Assembly (NCBI GenBank): GCA_038025085.1
Contig: CM076139.1
Span: forward strand, 52,432,807 to 52,496,806
DNA length: 64,000 nucleotides
Source: Tetragonia tetragonoides
Taxonomy: Eukaryota; Streptophyta; Magnoliopsida; Caryophyllales; Aizoaceae
Direction of reading: 5' to 3'
Shown in pieces: positions 22,322 to 35,148 of the stretch. The notes below the pieces were generated by a model. That model had not been told where the DNA came from, searched no databases, and saw only the letters and a list, made by a program, of their open reading frames with translations. Both the position numbers and the translations under genes were made by a program. The stretch's first letter is position 1, and the number at the start of each line of letters is the position of its first letter.

Positions 22322-24300
22322 TGAGTCAATTTCGTGTGGCCACGACTCGTGGGACGCCACGCAAGAGCCTTAATCGTGTGAGGATGACACGTGTGATGCA
22401 ATGCAAGCAGCTCTTTCATATAATGATGACACGTAAGCACATGCACGCCACATTGTATAATACATCATCCGCCATTAATACCTAATCATTGTTTGATTTA
22501 ATTACATATTTATTATCATATTCTCAAATTAAAAAATAAAATAACTTTAGTTAGCTAACTCAAAAAAAAATTGAATCTTACTCCATTGGATTGGATTTGA
22601 AAAATACTTCAAAATGAGATATATATGTCATATAAAAGTTTGTTTTTTCTGTGCAGTGATTACATGTGGGACGCCACATAAGAGAGAATATTCATGTGAC
22701 CATGACACATATGCATAATTTTGCCACATAGCCTAACAAATCATCATTGAGCTGTCCCAGAGTCATTATTACTCCACATTTTCATATATTTATTAGTATA
22801 TTAGTTCAAACTACATAAAATTAAGTCAATTTCGTGTTGGCACACCATGTAGGCCGCTACCTTGGAGACCCAATTTCGTGTGGTGATGATACCTAAGCGC
22901 CACGTAAGCGGCCCCATAAGCAAGTCGTACAAGTTTAACTAATAACTGTATCTTTATTCATGACATTAATATAGTAATTAAATATAACATCTATATTTAT
23001 TAGCATATTTGTTTCAAATTAGAAGATAAAATAACTTTGGTTACGCAAATTGAAAAAAAAAATAAGTTTTACGTCGTTGCATTGTAAATGAAAAATATTT
23101 CAAAATGAGATGTATATGTCTTATATATAAGTTTATAAAGTTTGAGATCTTTTAGAGAAAGTTTTATAGAGGTTAAGAATAAAATACGTAGAATAATCAT
23201 ATTTGTAGTACATTAGTTGAGTATCACACTAAAATCGGGTCCTAACTCGAGTAGTGATATAAAAGTGAGTTGATTCCATATGGGCACGCCACGTAGGATG
23301 CCACATAAGCATTCAAATTTGTGTGGGCATGACACGTGGGACGCCACGTAAAGGCCCAGAGTCGTGTGACGATCACACCTAAGTCGCCACGCAAGCAAAG
23401 TTTGCCAGATAACCTAACAACTTATCATCATCCAAGTGTCACCCATTAATGTCTCATTATTAGTTGACTTTATTACATATTTATTAGCATATTTTATATC
23501 ACAAAATAAAAATAATTTTAGTTACCTAAGTTAAAAAATTATAAATCCGACTTCAATGGATTGGATTTGCAAAAAGTTTAATATGAGATATATATGCCTT
23601 ATACAAATTGGGTCCTTTGGGTGCGGTGATAACATGTAGATGCCACATAAAAGGGAATGCTCGTGTGAAATGACACGTAGACGCTACATGTGCACAACTT
23701 TGCCACATAACTCAACATATATCATCCAAGTTCAATTCACCGTGGGCACGACACGCGTAGGACACCACATAGAGGCCCAAATTCGTGTGACGATGACACC
23801 TAAGTCGTAACATAAGCAAAACTTGTCAATAACCTTATAACTAATTATCCAAATGTAACCCATAAATGCGTTATCATAAGTTGTATTTATTACATATTTA
23901 TATATTAGCATATTTTTATTTTACAAAATTAAATAATTTAGTCACATAAGCCAAAATTTATAAATCTTAGTACAATTGATTGGATTTGTAAAAAAAATAA
24001 AATGAGATATATATGTCCTATACAAGTTGGATCTTTTGCGTGCGGTGATAACATGTAGACGCCATATAAGAGGGAATATTCGTATGAAAATGACATGTTA
24101 GACGCTACATGTGTACAACTTTGCCACATATAGCTTAATAAATATCATCCAAGTCCCACATGATCATCATCGCTCGACTTTATTATTGATTTATTTTCAT
24201 ATTATTTCAAACTAAAAAAACATATTTTTAGTTACATAACTCTAAATATTATAAATCTTACTTCATTAAATTGATTTTTCTTTTTCGTTTTGGAATTTTG
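22318..24300 (+). repeat. Diverged tandem repeat, about 420-490 bp per unit, four units
   Basis: Each unit opens with a GC-richer block (GTGGGACGCCACG, then GATGACAC and TAAG). It continues AT-rich with CATATTTATTAGCATATTT and ends with an anchor like CAAAATGAGATATATATGTC. The anchor occurs near 22610, 23100, 23580 and 24003. Units are visibly diverged, which points to an old internal expansion. Confidence 0.75.
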
Positions 24301-25253
24301 AGGTAGGTCTCATGCTCATAAATTAATCTCTTTACAATCATTCTATTTTAGATGTAGATCGATTTAAAAAGATATTTCATACAAAAAAAATTAAAATAGT
24401 CAAACGTAGAAGTAGTTGTACGGTATAAAACAGACATGAGATATCAGCTAGGAAGTTATCTTCATTTTTGAGAGATATTAACGAGTCTGTGCGAAGCACG
24501 AAGTTAAAACTAGTATATATATAAAGGAGGCATATTCCAGGAGCAACGAAGCACGCCACATAGGCGAGAATTTTAAGAGCGCGCCACCTAAGCGAGAATA
24601 AAGACAAGAAATAATCGATGTAAAATGTTTGGGAGTCTAAGAATCCCAATTCTAATGTAATTACAATTCTACACTAATACGTGCTCCCATCAATATATTT
24701 TTAGAGTTTTATTGGCTTTATAACTTGATCTTGGCCGAATATTCAAAACAGGATATATTATTCTACACATCTCCAAAGATAAAAATATTTATACCTTCAT
24801 ATTGGTATCGAAAAATACTTCAGAATGAGATGCATTTATAATATGTTTACACAAACGTATAAGATCGTATCTAATGTTAAAACTGTAATTAGATTTTTAA
24901 AATAAAAGAAAAAGAAAAAATTAAAATCGTATAAAATATAAGATGTGCATCGCACGGGCCATACAACAGGCCACCTAAGCAAAATTACGTACCACCTAAG
25001 TAAGTTGAACATATAAGTAAGTATTTTCGCGAGCAATAAGACGTGCCACCTAAGCAAAGAGCATACGATGCGTCACCTAAGTAATAAAGTAATTAATAAA
25101 AAAAAAGATAAAGTTTTAAAAAAAATTATAAAAAAGGTAAAGATAAAGTTATAAAAAAGGGTTGAAGAGAATTTTTTTTTTTTATTAATGTTTATCCTCA
25201 CACCCAGCTAATAGCTAAGACAATCAAATTTAAATGGAATTATAGTCGGTCAC

Positions 25254-25422
<169 letters not shown>

Positions 25423-25833
25423 TAAAGTAAAGGAAAGTTTAAAGAAATTAGAATTTGGGTAGGAACTCAATAGTCGTAATAATATGTATCCAATACCTTA
25501 TTTTTCAAAACTAAAAAAAAAAAAAAAAATCCTTTATCTCTCATCTTAGTCGTCTATATAAGCATATAACTACTCGAGTTACCTTTGCGAACCCCGGTAA
25601 GCCTACTTGCCATGTTTCCATATATTTTTGGGTGCTAAATTGCTAACTAATGGTGTTATTTTTGTAGGTATGCTTATCTCTTGAGCGAGTACGGTGGCTA
25701 AACAGTAACCAGTGGGGGGGGGGGGGTTTAGAGTTGGTAAAGTAGCTGACGATTAATATGAAATCTAAAACTAAACTAAACGAAACGATATATAATAACA
25801 GAAGCTAACTAAACTAATTGAACTGTCAACCAA

Positions 25834-27637
25834 CACTACAACAAAAAGTACCAAAAATAACAATCAAAAATTGTTGTCTAATATCAAAAAACTGTTGCCT
25901 TGAGTCAAAGGCAACAGATCTATTGCGTTGCATTTGCCTCCGTTGCCTTTTCCTAAGGCAACAGTTCTTGCATAATAGGCAACGGTTTCTAAAGATAAAC
26001 CTAAAATGTACCTTACGCAACGGTTTTACAAAGGCAACAGTCTGCTACCCTTGCCACTTTTAGCAACAATCTTAAAATGGTTACCTTTACAATTAGAAGG
26101 CAACAACATATTACCGTTGCAATGTAGGGAAAAAAAATTAAAATAAATAAATTAGACGAGGGGAAAAAATAATTAACTCATGCGTATATCAACCAACCTG
26201 TCATTACTCTTCCAAGAACCTTTACTACTATACACAATTAATACCTCTCAAAGTAATGCCCATGTGACGCTGATGGGATTCGAACCTGCAACCAAGTGTA
26301 ACTACCTTCAAGAAAGGAGTCGCCAACTAGCAAGCTAACTTTTGTTTCATGTCAAGTTTTTGTTATTAATTTATTTAGTACATAGTTTTTAACTTAAGAA
26401 CTTCAATTCCTTTTTCTTTTTTTCTTCTTTTTGTTTTGGGTAGATTCTTATTACCTTCTCACTTTTTCATCATTTTTTTTTTTAAATTGTTAACATATTT
26501 TGCAACAAGTATAACCGTTTTTTTTTTTTTGGGTTTTAGATTGTCCTTATGTTGTATGGAGTACATTGAAAAACAAGTGAACACCTAGATTATTGACAAT
26601 CATATTCTATTTTGAGATTAGTTTTATTTTAAAGGTCAAAATTGACGTTATCTAAATCCAAAATTTTCTTTCTATATATTACTTAACTATATTTTTCTAT
26701 GTATAACGAATATTCTCCAAACAACCTCGTTACTAGCTAGGTTTTATTTATGGAGCTAATTATTTTGAAAATATATTCTAAAGTAGGAGTGCGTGTCTTC
26801 TCTGGGTTTTAACTCTCTCCCACCCCCAAACACACACTAAGTTTAATGGTAATGTTGACGCACTTAATGATGGGTTTATTTATTTATTATCTACTACTAC
26901 AACTACAATTGAAATGAATAACGGAATAGTTGTGTTTTCTCAATAAATTTTAAACTTGTTTCTATTTTAATTGAAACTTTTTCTATGAGTTAAAGACATG
27001 TCATGTTTTTATTCTAAATTTGTCATAATGAATTCAATCACCTCTTTTTGTTTTACATAACCCTAGAAAATTCGATTTGTTTATAATAATGTTCTAATAA
27101 AACTTAGTTATCCTTAATTACTACTTGAATTTCTAACTAATTTAAATAATAACTTAATAAAAACAAAAATAAAATGACAACAAAAGTTATTAGGGCTGGT
27201 GTGAAATTCTTCATACTTAAAAGCGTTATTATGCCATTTATTACAAGTTGGGGTAAAAGGTTATAAGAATTTATTTTGGCATACATCACTTTACTAGCTA
27301 AAGATAATAACGTACATAAAGGCAACATTTTAAATGTGTTGCCTATGTTGTCCAAACTGTTGCCTAAACAAGCAACAAAATATTAAGCATTGTATTATAA
27401 GACAACAACAACTATACTGTTGTCATTAAATGCAACGTTTTCAGTAACTGTTGCCTTATGCACGAAATGGACAACAATTATTGTAATTGTTGCCTTATCC
27501 TGTATAAAGCAACAGTTTTTGTAGCGTTGCCAACAAATCATGCAACGCAAGAAAACTGTCGCCTTAGATAGCCAAAGGTAATGGTTGAAATATTGTTGGC
27601 ATTTTATGTGTTGCCAATTCTCATTTTCGTTGTAGTG
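25834..27637. mobile_element. Non-autonomous CACTA transposon
   Basis: The left end CACTACAACAAAAAG and right end TTCGTTGTAGTG are terminal inverted repeats of the CACTA type. They are flanked by the 3-bp duplication CAA (25831-25833 and 27638-27640). The subterminal zones are packed with direct and inverted copies of a GGCAACAG/CTGTTGCC-like motif, the expected transposase-binding array. No transposase frame is seen in its 1.8 kb. A tRNA-like SINE head lies inside. Confidence 0.88.
26245..26345 (-). mobile_element. tRNA-derived SINE head inside the CACTA element
   Basis: On the minus strand it reads TTAGCTTGCTAGTTGG (A box-like), and further on GGTTCGAATCCCATCAG (B box-like). It does not fold into a full tRNA. 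It is probably a SINE fragment carried by the CACTA element. Confidence 0.5.
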
Positions 27638-27640
27638 CAA

Positions 27641-28180
27641 CTAGCGTCTATAGAAATAAACTCAACCAATCAACAAAAGGTACTCAATAGAAAATAGTAT
27701 ACACCATGTAAATTCAACCTATCATCGACACATGTAACTGTTCAACTGAATGGGTTAACTGTAGAGTCACCTACGAAGGTAACTCACCGTTCTATCTTAA
27801 TTACTCAATCTTTGAGCGTCCTAAAATTGAGCCTAACCAATTAGACAATCCCTTGGTACGACCTAAGTGATGTAATCTATCGATAACATTAAGAACTAGT
27901 AAAACTTCATTAACCCTAAGCAACTAGAGCACCTTAGCGGGTCTAATTTAACTTAGATTATGGCTACTCTAACCTATATGCAAAACCTTAACCGTCTCAC
28001 TACAGATTAGTCGCTACTTATGTTAAACAACTTATACAATTACGGACACAAGCATTCAACTAGCAATAAAACTCAAACATAAATTAGAAGCTTGCAATCA
28101 ACCAATTTAAATCTGAATTCAATATATAAATAAACTCAAATAACCATAAACATTCAACAAGAACAATTATTCAATCAAGC
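27641..28180. other. Gene-free repeat-flank sequence
   Basis: No gene or recognisable repeat is seen; this is AT-rich sequence within the Helitron/CACTA nest. Confidence 0.4.
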
Positions 28181-29107
28181 TGATATGTGTCGTTTGCGCA
28201 TACAAATTCAAAAACCTTATTTCTATCATAAACATATAAATAATATAGAATAAGATAAATAAGGGTCGATCCCACGAGGACAGAGAGTTACTGCCGTTAG
28301 GTTGTGCTACTCTAAGCATATTAACTGAAAGCATAGAGAAAGGGAAAGATGAAGAAGAATTCATGAGATCAACGCAGCGCCAAAGGAATTGCCGCCGTTA
28401 GGTTGTGCTACTGTCAAAACCTCGTTGTTCTCTGTCGCCGTGTTCTCTCTCTGTATTCTCCAGCGTTCAGTTTTTTTTTTTTTTTGTGTTGTCTGGCGTG
28501 CCAAAACCCTTATTATTTTCCTCCTCTTTGTAATCAGAAGTAGAGCCTTGGCCTTGTATGCGTGAATTGAGTAGGGCCCATCAAAGTTTTAGCTGGACTA
28601 AACTCTAATCTAACAATAACATTAAGTTCTGGAACACATCAATATATTACAAGGCATAAAGTTCATTCACTCGAAAACTATTGTTGGGCTGTAAGTGTCT
28701 GACCAGCAGGCTTCGACTCTAATTGACTCTAATTTCGACCAAGAAGACTTCGGAATCTGGAAAAACTTACAACCAGAGAGTTGTAAGTCTCGTTTAGGGC
28801 TTTCCGTAGCCTTTTGAATCATTAAATTCGGAGCCCGTATGAAGAAGTTATACTGAAAATACGATCAGCTGTCAAAACTGTTTCGAAATACGAATAGGGC
28901 CCGGATTATATCTTTTCCATCTTCTAGCCCACTTGTACTCTATAAAAATAAAGATAAGCAAAAATAAGCCAAAAATATATAAAAGAGTAGAACTAAAAAG
29001 TAAAAATGATAAATAATAAAAATAAGTAAAAACATAAATAAAAGCATAAATATAAACTACAAGGACTAAATACAGGGGAGAAAATATATATAAAATATGA
29101 CTTATCA
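28181..29107 (-). mobile_element. Candidate solo LTR
   Basis: On the minus strand it begins TGATAAGTCATATTTTATAT and ends CATATCA, so it has TG...CA-type termini with short inverted ends (TGATA/TATCA). It also has the GTCGATCCCACGAGGAC block, which I associate with plant Gypsy-type LTRs. No matching target-site duplication is seen at the flanks and no internal region is present. Class and boundaries are therefore tentative. Confidence 0.45.
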
Positions 29108-29488
29108 ATTGTCATTTTTTTTATTAATTTATTATTTATTGTGTGCGAAGAACAAACCTTAAATAAAAACATGGACTTAGAGGTAGTTACAACTTTATAA
29201 GTAGAGTATACCTCTAACTGGTTCTAACATTATATATTCTCACAAGTGTTAAAATAATCTTTGCATGAGTAAACATTGAGCAATGTTAGTGTAACCAATT
29301 TCACCATCACATAAACTCATTTGAGGCAACTTTTATACATGAGGTGTAATATCTATGAGCAAAATAAGGTTCTTAGTTATGTGAGTTATACATTACTTTT
29401 CTATATTTTTAATTATTGCTTTAATAGTTATAGGTTTTTAGCGAGAATATTCAGTTGATCCGTGCATCGCACGGGCTTTAAAACTAGT

Positions 29489-30418
29489 ATCTATATATTA
29501 GAGGCATTTTCTGACAGCATTGGAGGCGTCCACCTAAGCGAGCCATTGTAATAAAATTTTAATATAAATATAAAATAGATATATATGTTTTGGTATAAAA
29601 TATATACTAAAGTTGTACTTTCCTAAATTAATCGTTAAAGAGTACATTATTAATTAGAGGTTTTGGTATAGAATATATACTAAAGTTGTACTTTCCTAAA
29701 TCATTAACGAGTAGACTATTAGATTTTAAAAATCATATAACAATATTTTCACCGCTTAAAAAATTAAATTTCTTACACCATTGGGAAGAGTACGAAATAT
29801 CCTTTAAAATGAGACTATTTGTAGTATGTACTATTGATTTACAATAGAAGATGCGTCCACATAAAAAGGTAATAAGTAATTAGTTTGACAAGTTGACACA
29901 ACTAAAGAGTTGCAATGTAAAACTAAGAGAAAAGATACGTATATTTGTTATAAAAATTTTAAAAGCAATCTCAAGGTAAAATATAATAAAAAGAGTATGT
30001 GTAGAATAAAGAAATAAACGATGAATCTAAAATGATTTTAGGTCCAATCTTTAATACTCTAGGAAACTTAATAATTATCACGTATAATTTTATAACTGTA
30101 CGTAATATACTGATCCCCAATGTTATTTTAGAGCTCAAAAAATTATGTTCCCTTCAACTTTAAAATTATTGATGTACTCCCTCCGGACAACAAATAACAT
30201 TAAATTGGACGCCATATATTGGTTGCTTGTTGATTCACTTTCTGAGTATAAGTGCAAAGCTTTCGCACTACATACATTCCTGGTTCTTCTTGGATTTTTT
30301 GATTGATTTAATGACAATGTGAGATAGAATAGCAGACTATTCTGTCTTACTGTTAGAAAATTTCACTCAAAATTAGCCCTTTCATTCATAGTGCCTGAGA
30401 TACCAATGCATTTTTTAG
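29489..30418. other. AT-rich repeat-derived sequence upstream of the ankyrin gene
   Basis: It starts ATCTATATATTAGAGGCATT, another Helitron-like 5' end directly after a CTAGT. It includes an approximately 80-bp tandem duplication (ATATACTAAAGTTGTACTTT at about 29605 and 29686) and a Stowaway-like fragment near 30177. No ankyrin exon was recognised here. Confidence 0.5.
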
Positions 30419-32198
30419 GTGTCTCAGTTGTTGAAGGAGAAACTGACGGAGATGAAGCAGAGTCAGCCATATTAAACATTGGTAAGTATACTGTTTTATC
30501 CAAATTAGTTCCTATTTGTCTATGCTCTATGGCATGATGACTGAATAGTTAACTTATTTTGGGTTGCAAAGGTAGAATTCGCTGCGTATTCAACGTCATA
30601 GATGAAGTTAGAGAGGTGAAAAGGGGACATAAGGATGCGCTAGAACTTGCGGAAATTTTGGTTCAAAAGGACACTTCTTGGAAAAACACATACAGACCAG
30701 GTGATGAGGTAATTATGACAGGTAATAATGCCAGACAGTCTGGTAACAAGTCTGCAGTGGGAGATCCTTCATCTAAGCCACCGCAAGAAAGAGGAAAGGA
30801 CGAGATATTACAGCAAGAATTGGCCAGATATAAGTCTGGTGGTGGGGAGGAATCAGGGTCTAGTTTCGATGAACAAGAGGATTACGACACAGAGAGCTGC
30901 ACAGCAAATAATACAACTGGTATTTCAGACACTGCTGAAACTCCATTGCTTTTAGCTACTAGGAATGGTTGTGAGGAGATTGTGGAAATGATACTGAAGA
31001 CGTACCCGCAGGCAGTGGAGCATCTGAATAGTGATGGACATACTTTGTTACATTTAGCAGTCAAACATCGCCACTTGAATATTTTGCATCTGGTTAAAGA
31101 AAAAAAACTGCATTTTAAAGGCCTGATAAGAGCTATTGATAACACAGGCAACTCCATTCTACACATGTTTGGATCCAGAACTGAAACTTCTGTGCATGCA
31201 AAGATGAAAAGTCCAGTCCTCCAATTATCAGATGACTTAAATCTATTGGAGGTACGCCCTACCATTTGTGCTATAACTGTGATGATGCAACAGATGTCTG
31301 ACTTCTGGGATGATCTTAATTTGGAATTTTTGTCAAAGATTTTGTTAATTTACATTTTGTATGATAGTAATTAGTATATATATGATTCTAATTATCAATT
31401 TCTCACAATAAAAAAGATGGAGAGCTTCTGAAGAAGCAAAGCATCAAACTAATTCTAGTGTTTTGAGTTATGACAATGCAGGAGGTGAAACCTATGTGCC
31501 CCAGTCATCTGGTCAATCACAATAATGATGATATGCTGACCGCTGATGAATTGTTTGCCAAGAACAACGAAAAACTTCGTAATGAGGCCAAGGAGTGGCT
31601 GAAGCGCACTGCAGAGCAGTGCACCGTAATTATTGTTCTCATTGCCACAGTTGCCTTTGCTGCTGCATACACAGTACCAGGGGGTAATCAATCAACCGGT
31701 GTTCCTATCCTTCTTGGGAAACCTTTCTTCCTCGTTTTTACAATGACAGATGTGCTTTCGCTAGGATTTGCCTTGACAGCCGTTGTCATATTTCTTGCTA
31801 TATTCACATCATCCTTTCGGTTGAAGGATTTCCGGAGGTCTCTTCCGCAAAAGCTGTTGCTGGGTATTACGCTTCTCTTCCTATCCGTGTCAATGATGAT
31901 GGTGTCCTTCGCAGCAACCATTATTCTTATGATAAATAATAGACAGCGCTGGACCAAGATTGCAGTATACTCAGTAGCTTTCTTCCCTGTCTCAATCTTT
32001 GTGCTAACTTATATTCCACTTTACATACAACTTGTTGAGGCTTTCAAGTATTGGGTTAAACAGACAGGGAAATGTCTCCCCAGGTGTGAGTGTGCCCCAA
32101 GACCTGAACGTCGTTCTTCTTCTTCCACCAACATGCAGTTTCGAACCATCAGCACCTCTCCTTCTTCCAGTATCCCTCATGTTGCTGATTCTGTGTGA
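30419..32198 (+). CDS. Ankyrin-repeat protein with PGG domain (ACD6/ITN1-like), 5'-incomplete
   Basis: Three exons join in phase: 30419-30481, 30572-31251 and 31482-32198. The visible protein has two or three ankyrin-type units (TPLLLATRNGCEEIVEMILK; HTLLHLAVKHRHLNILHLVK; NSILHMFG). The PGG domain follows, with AAAYTVPGGNQSTGVPIL and about four hydrophobic spans, then a Ser-rich tail ending SIPHVADSV. Proteins of this group are membrane proteins, some of which act in defence or salt responses (ACD6, ITN1). Family members usually have more ankyrin repeats ahead of this point. None is visible upstream, where transposons begin. The gene may be truncated, or its 5' exons may lie beyond a very large intron. 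The PGG exon itself has no lesion. Confidence 0.8.
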
Positions 32199-32843
32199 TA
32201 TCTAACTCTTTTAGCTGTGTAATTGGGGTTTTCATAGTTTGTTATGTCATGAGACTACTAAGCTTAATGTCTAATAAACTGGTGTTGTCTAGATGTGGGC
32301 TTTGAGACTGCCTAATCACTGATTATACCATCTTATGTCTGTTTTGTACTCGTAACATTTTAGTTTCTGGCACATTGAGTGCAAATAAAGATGAACACAA
32401 ATATATGTGTTCTTGCTCCTTTTCCTAGCTCAATGGAAGCACAACGTTCATGGAGTGTGACAACCGACAACTGACAAACCTCATTTTCAGTAAAAGATAG
32501 ATATTCATATAAACCGATGTGAAAACAGCAGAAGTTGCAAAAATCAACAAGCTAGCAGATATTCATCAAGCTAAGTTTTGATCTTGACATGTCAAGCAGC
32601 CATATACTGAGCTATGTTGGTTTTTGGACCTTCAGTAATTTCATACAGTTGATATCATGTGAAAGAACCATTAACTGTCAGCCTCTCTTATTACTTGGTT
32701 CCATTCAGATCATCGACGAGCTATAGTAGTACTTGCTTTACATAAGTCAAATTTTTTGGATTGTAAATGAACTCAAAAGAATAGAGTAATACAGAAAGAA
32801 ATAAGCATTCTCTAGCAACACTTTTACCAAAAAGAAGCACGTT

Positions 32844-33380
32844 TTATTGATTCAAAATCATCTAAAACTACAAGTTGGAAACTTGGAATCAGAATGTACA
32901 CTAACCTGGAAGTCAGATAACTCAAACCAAGTACAGCATGCAGTCAAGATTTCACAAACAAAAACCACTGTATCTCGCAAGAAAAACCCTGCAACTGGCT
33001 CTAGCATCTATGTCAGAAACTTTCATAAGCTGGAGCTCAGAATCGTTCCAAGTCTTTGTACAATAGAGGTCTCCTTCCAAACCGTTTTGGCAGGTTTCTT
33101 TTGATTCACCACAACCATCCGATATCTAAGACAAAAGTTCTCATCGGTATCACTTCCAGCTGATTGACCGCGCTCCATATAGATGCCAATGGTGTCGAAG
33201 GACATCATAAACACACCTGCGTCAAGAAAGACAAGTCATCAACCAATTACCATGACCTGTGTAACCGAGGCCACAGCAAAGTAATAAGCTGTCTAAAAGT
33301 GTAAAACATTATGCACCAATGCTATCAGTATCAGCATTATTTTCTGAGAACTCATCCATTAAGTCTATAGTACCAACTTT
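32844..33380 (-). pseudogene. Partial genomic copy of the MATH gene (exon 3, intron, part of exon 2)
   Basis: It aligns to 13321-13760 including intronic text (ACACCTGCGTCAAGAAAGAC, then TGTGTAACCGAGGCCACAG). It therefore arose by DNA duplication, not from mRNA. A one-base loss (TACAAATAGAG in the gene, TACAATAGAG here) breaks the MATH reading frame. Beyond the intron only a remnant near 33325-33360 (TTTTCTGAGAACTCATCCAT) matches exon 2, implying a deletion of about 130 bp. It lies downstream of the ankyrin gene, on the opposite strand. Confidence 0.85.
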
Positions 33381-33946
33381 CAGAGGTATCACTAGCTGAT
33401 ATCTGCATCGACAAACGTAGCATTATTGTAGATCCCCTTTACAATATACCTAGCTCTAGTTATCAACATAAGTCTACAGTTTCAATGCACAATTTGAAAA
33501 CTTTTCTTGCTCGATCGATCTTTACTTCTTAGCCGGTCCCTTATCATCACTGTTAGTTATTAGTACTTCCTTGTTACCCCCCTGCAGCTTGCACTTTACT
33601 TATACTCTGCCAATAAAGGGATTGGAATATGAATGAGAATGATGATGATGATGGAGCATTATGCAGCTGATTTTGTTTCATATGTATGTAAGAATAACTT
33701 AACCTGATAGGCTGATAGCCAAGGAATTGAACTTCGATCAAGTGATTAATTTGCAGCTGTTTCTTTTGCCTATAAATTGTAGGAACTCTAAGGATGATGA
33801 TTTATATTCTCTAAACCATATTGCCATTAGCTGGAAATTATGATATTCCAAAAATTGCAGATTCCATATATGTTAATCACCCTACTTATCGGATTTATAA
33901 ACAGATTAAACTACAACTTCTTACAAATGGATATAATGGACAAATT
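33381..33946. other. Gene-free stretch before tRNA-Leu
   Basis: No gene or clear repeat is seen. Confidence 0.4.
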
Positions 33947-33986
33947 GTTTAGATGGCCGAGTTGGTCTAAGGCGCCAGATTAAGGT

Positions 33987-34019
<33 letters not shown>

Positions 34020-34027
34020 TCTCAACA
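33947..34027 (+). tRNA. trnL-AAG: tRNA-Leu (anticodon AAG), copy 1
   Basis: The cloverleaf is readable: D arm GATGGCCGAGTTGGTCTAAG, anticodon stem-loop CCAGATTAAGGTTCTGG with AAG in the loop, class II variable arm GTCCGAAAGGGC, and T arm GTGGGTTCAAATCCCAC. The 5' acceptor strand is GTTTAGA against TCTCAAC on the 3' side. Position 4 is therefore T opposite C, a mismatch, where the second copy has a pairing G. A T run (pol III stop) follows within about 20 bp. It is probably a nuclear tRNA gene; the mismatch may weaken it. Confidence 0.9.
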
Positions 34028-34454
34028 CTCAATCTCCTTTTAATTTTTTTTTAATACACAAAAACTCAAATGAGGCGGTCATTTTCCAGTGCTTACGGTT
34101 GGGAACATGCGCCATTGCTTGGATTGGTAAGTTGTTAATCTACGTCAAAATTTTCGCCGTTCGCTTGTTTACCGACCAGTGTTCTCTAGGCTCTGCCATA
34201 ATCCCCGTCGGCAACAACTACTCCGGGGTCGCGTCTTTCGATGTGATCCGCCAACGATGTAGACATACATGGTTTAGGTCCTCGTTCAAGCCCTGCGGTG
34301 CTCTGAACATAGGACTGATTAATGTTCGGAATTTTGTCATTCGAAGTGGATTATTGACGTTTTAGAGTGAAGCTTTAATATTTTGCTGCCATGCTCAAGT
34401 GTAATGAGTCATAATATAATGACTTGTCTTGATATGAATGATTCTTATTACGAT

Positions 34455-34683
34455 TTCTGATCACTATGAAAACTGATCTACTGTGTTATTTTGCATTCGT
34501 TTCTATAATAAACTGTAGTAAGGTTAATTGTCAACTTGCGGACATCTTGGCCAAGGAAGCGGCCTCGAACAGCGATCAGTACAAGGACTTGGTGATGTCT
34601 GACACTATTAAACATTCATGTTTGCTAGCTTTTGCTTCGGATTGTAGTGGAACTTTGTTTCCAAGGAACATAACACTGATGTA
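34455..34683 (+). pseudogene. Remnant of a LINE RNase H-type C-terminus
   Basis: The frame contains SKVNCQLADILAKEAAS, which resembles the NxxADxLAKxA end of plant LINE RNase H domains. It is isolated between the two tRNA genes and has no other LINE domain nearby. The short match keeps confidence modest. Confidence 0.45.
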
Positions 34684-34842
34684 ATTTTTAGTTGTTCTTA
34701 TGAAGCAAAAAAAAATAATTCTATAGTACTCACATTTTGTGACCAACCACACATACTATGAACTGACCACGATCTGAGGGAGGTAAAGACAGGAATCGTT
34801 GAAGTTGAAGGCGAAGGAGGAAGCGATCAGGATGCCTACCAG

Positions 34843-35030
34843 CAGGGGCGAATCTAGTTAAGCGGCACCGGTGGCCATGGACACCGGTTGGTAAAAAAAT
34901 CCCTGTACGTATTGTCAAAATTAAGGTTGAAATTCTAATAAAATCTGTATTTTGGACACCGTAAATAAGATAGAATAATGACTAAAATGTAGATGGACAC
35001 CCATATTAAAAATTGCTAGATCCGCCACTG
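34843..35030. mobile_element. hAT-type MITE
   Basis: The left end CAGGGGCGAATCTAG and right end CTAGATCCGCCACTG are imperfect inverses. They are flanked by 8-bp direct repeats CCTACCAG (34835-34842) and CCTACCAA (35031-35038), with one mismatch. An 8-bp TSD and CAGNGGCG ends are hAT hallmarks. It is 188 bp long and non-coding. Confidence 0.85.
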
Positions 35031-35148
35031 CCTACCAATAAGAGGAAGTGATCAGAGGCTAAGGCATTACTTTGAGGGGTTGCAACTTACTAGTAGTTAC
35101 AAAAAAACTTTGGAATATACATTCTGAGACGCGAGCAAAGAACAGATT

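Larger units (their letters stand above)
22272..24514 (+). mobile_element. Putative non-autonomous Helitron containing tandem repeats
   Basis: It begins TCTATATATAT and continues with TATAAAAGTGAGTCAATTTC. It ends with hairpin CTGTGCGAAGCACG and, after a short spacer, CTAGT at 24510-24514. The interior is a diverged tandem repeat and has no coding capacity. The start is inferred from the TC and AT-rich leader typical of Helitrons. Confidence 0.55.

Noticed and set aside
22154..22485. Open frames with (YI)n runs on both strands
   Set aside because: They are translations of the (AT)n tract.
34003..34365. 120-codon plus-strand frame
   Set aside because: It begins inside the tRNA-Leu gene and shows no domain.
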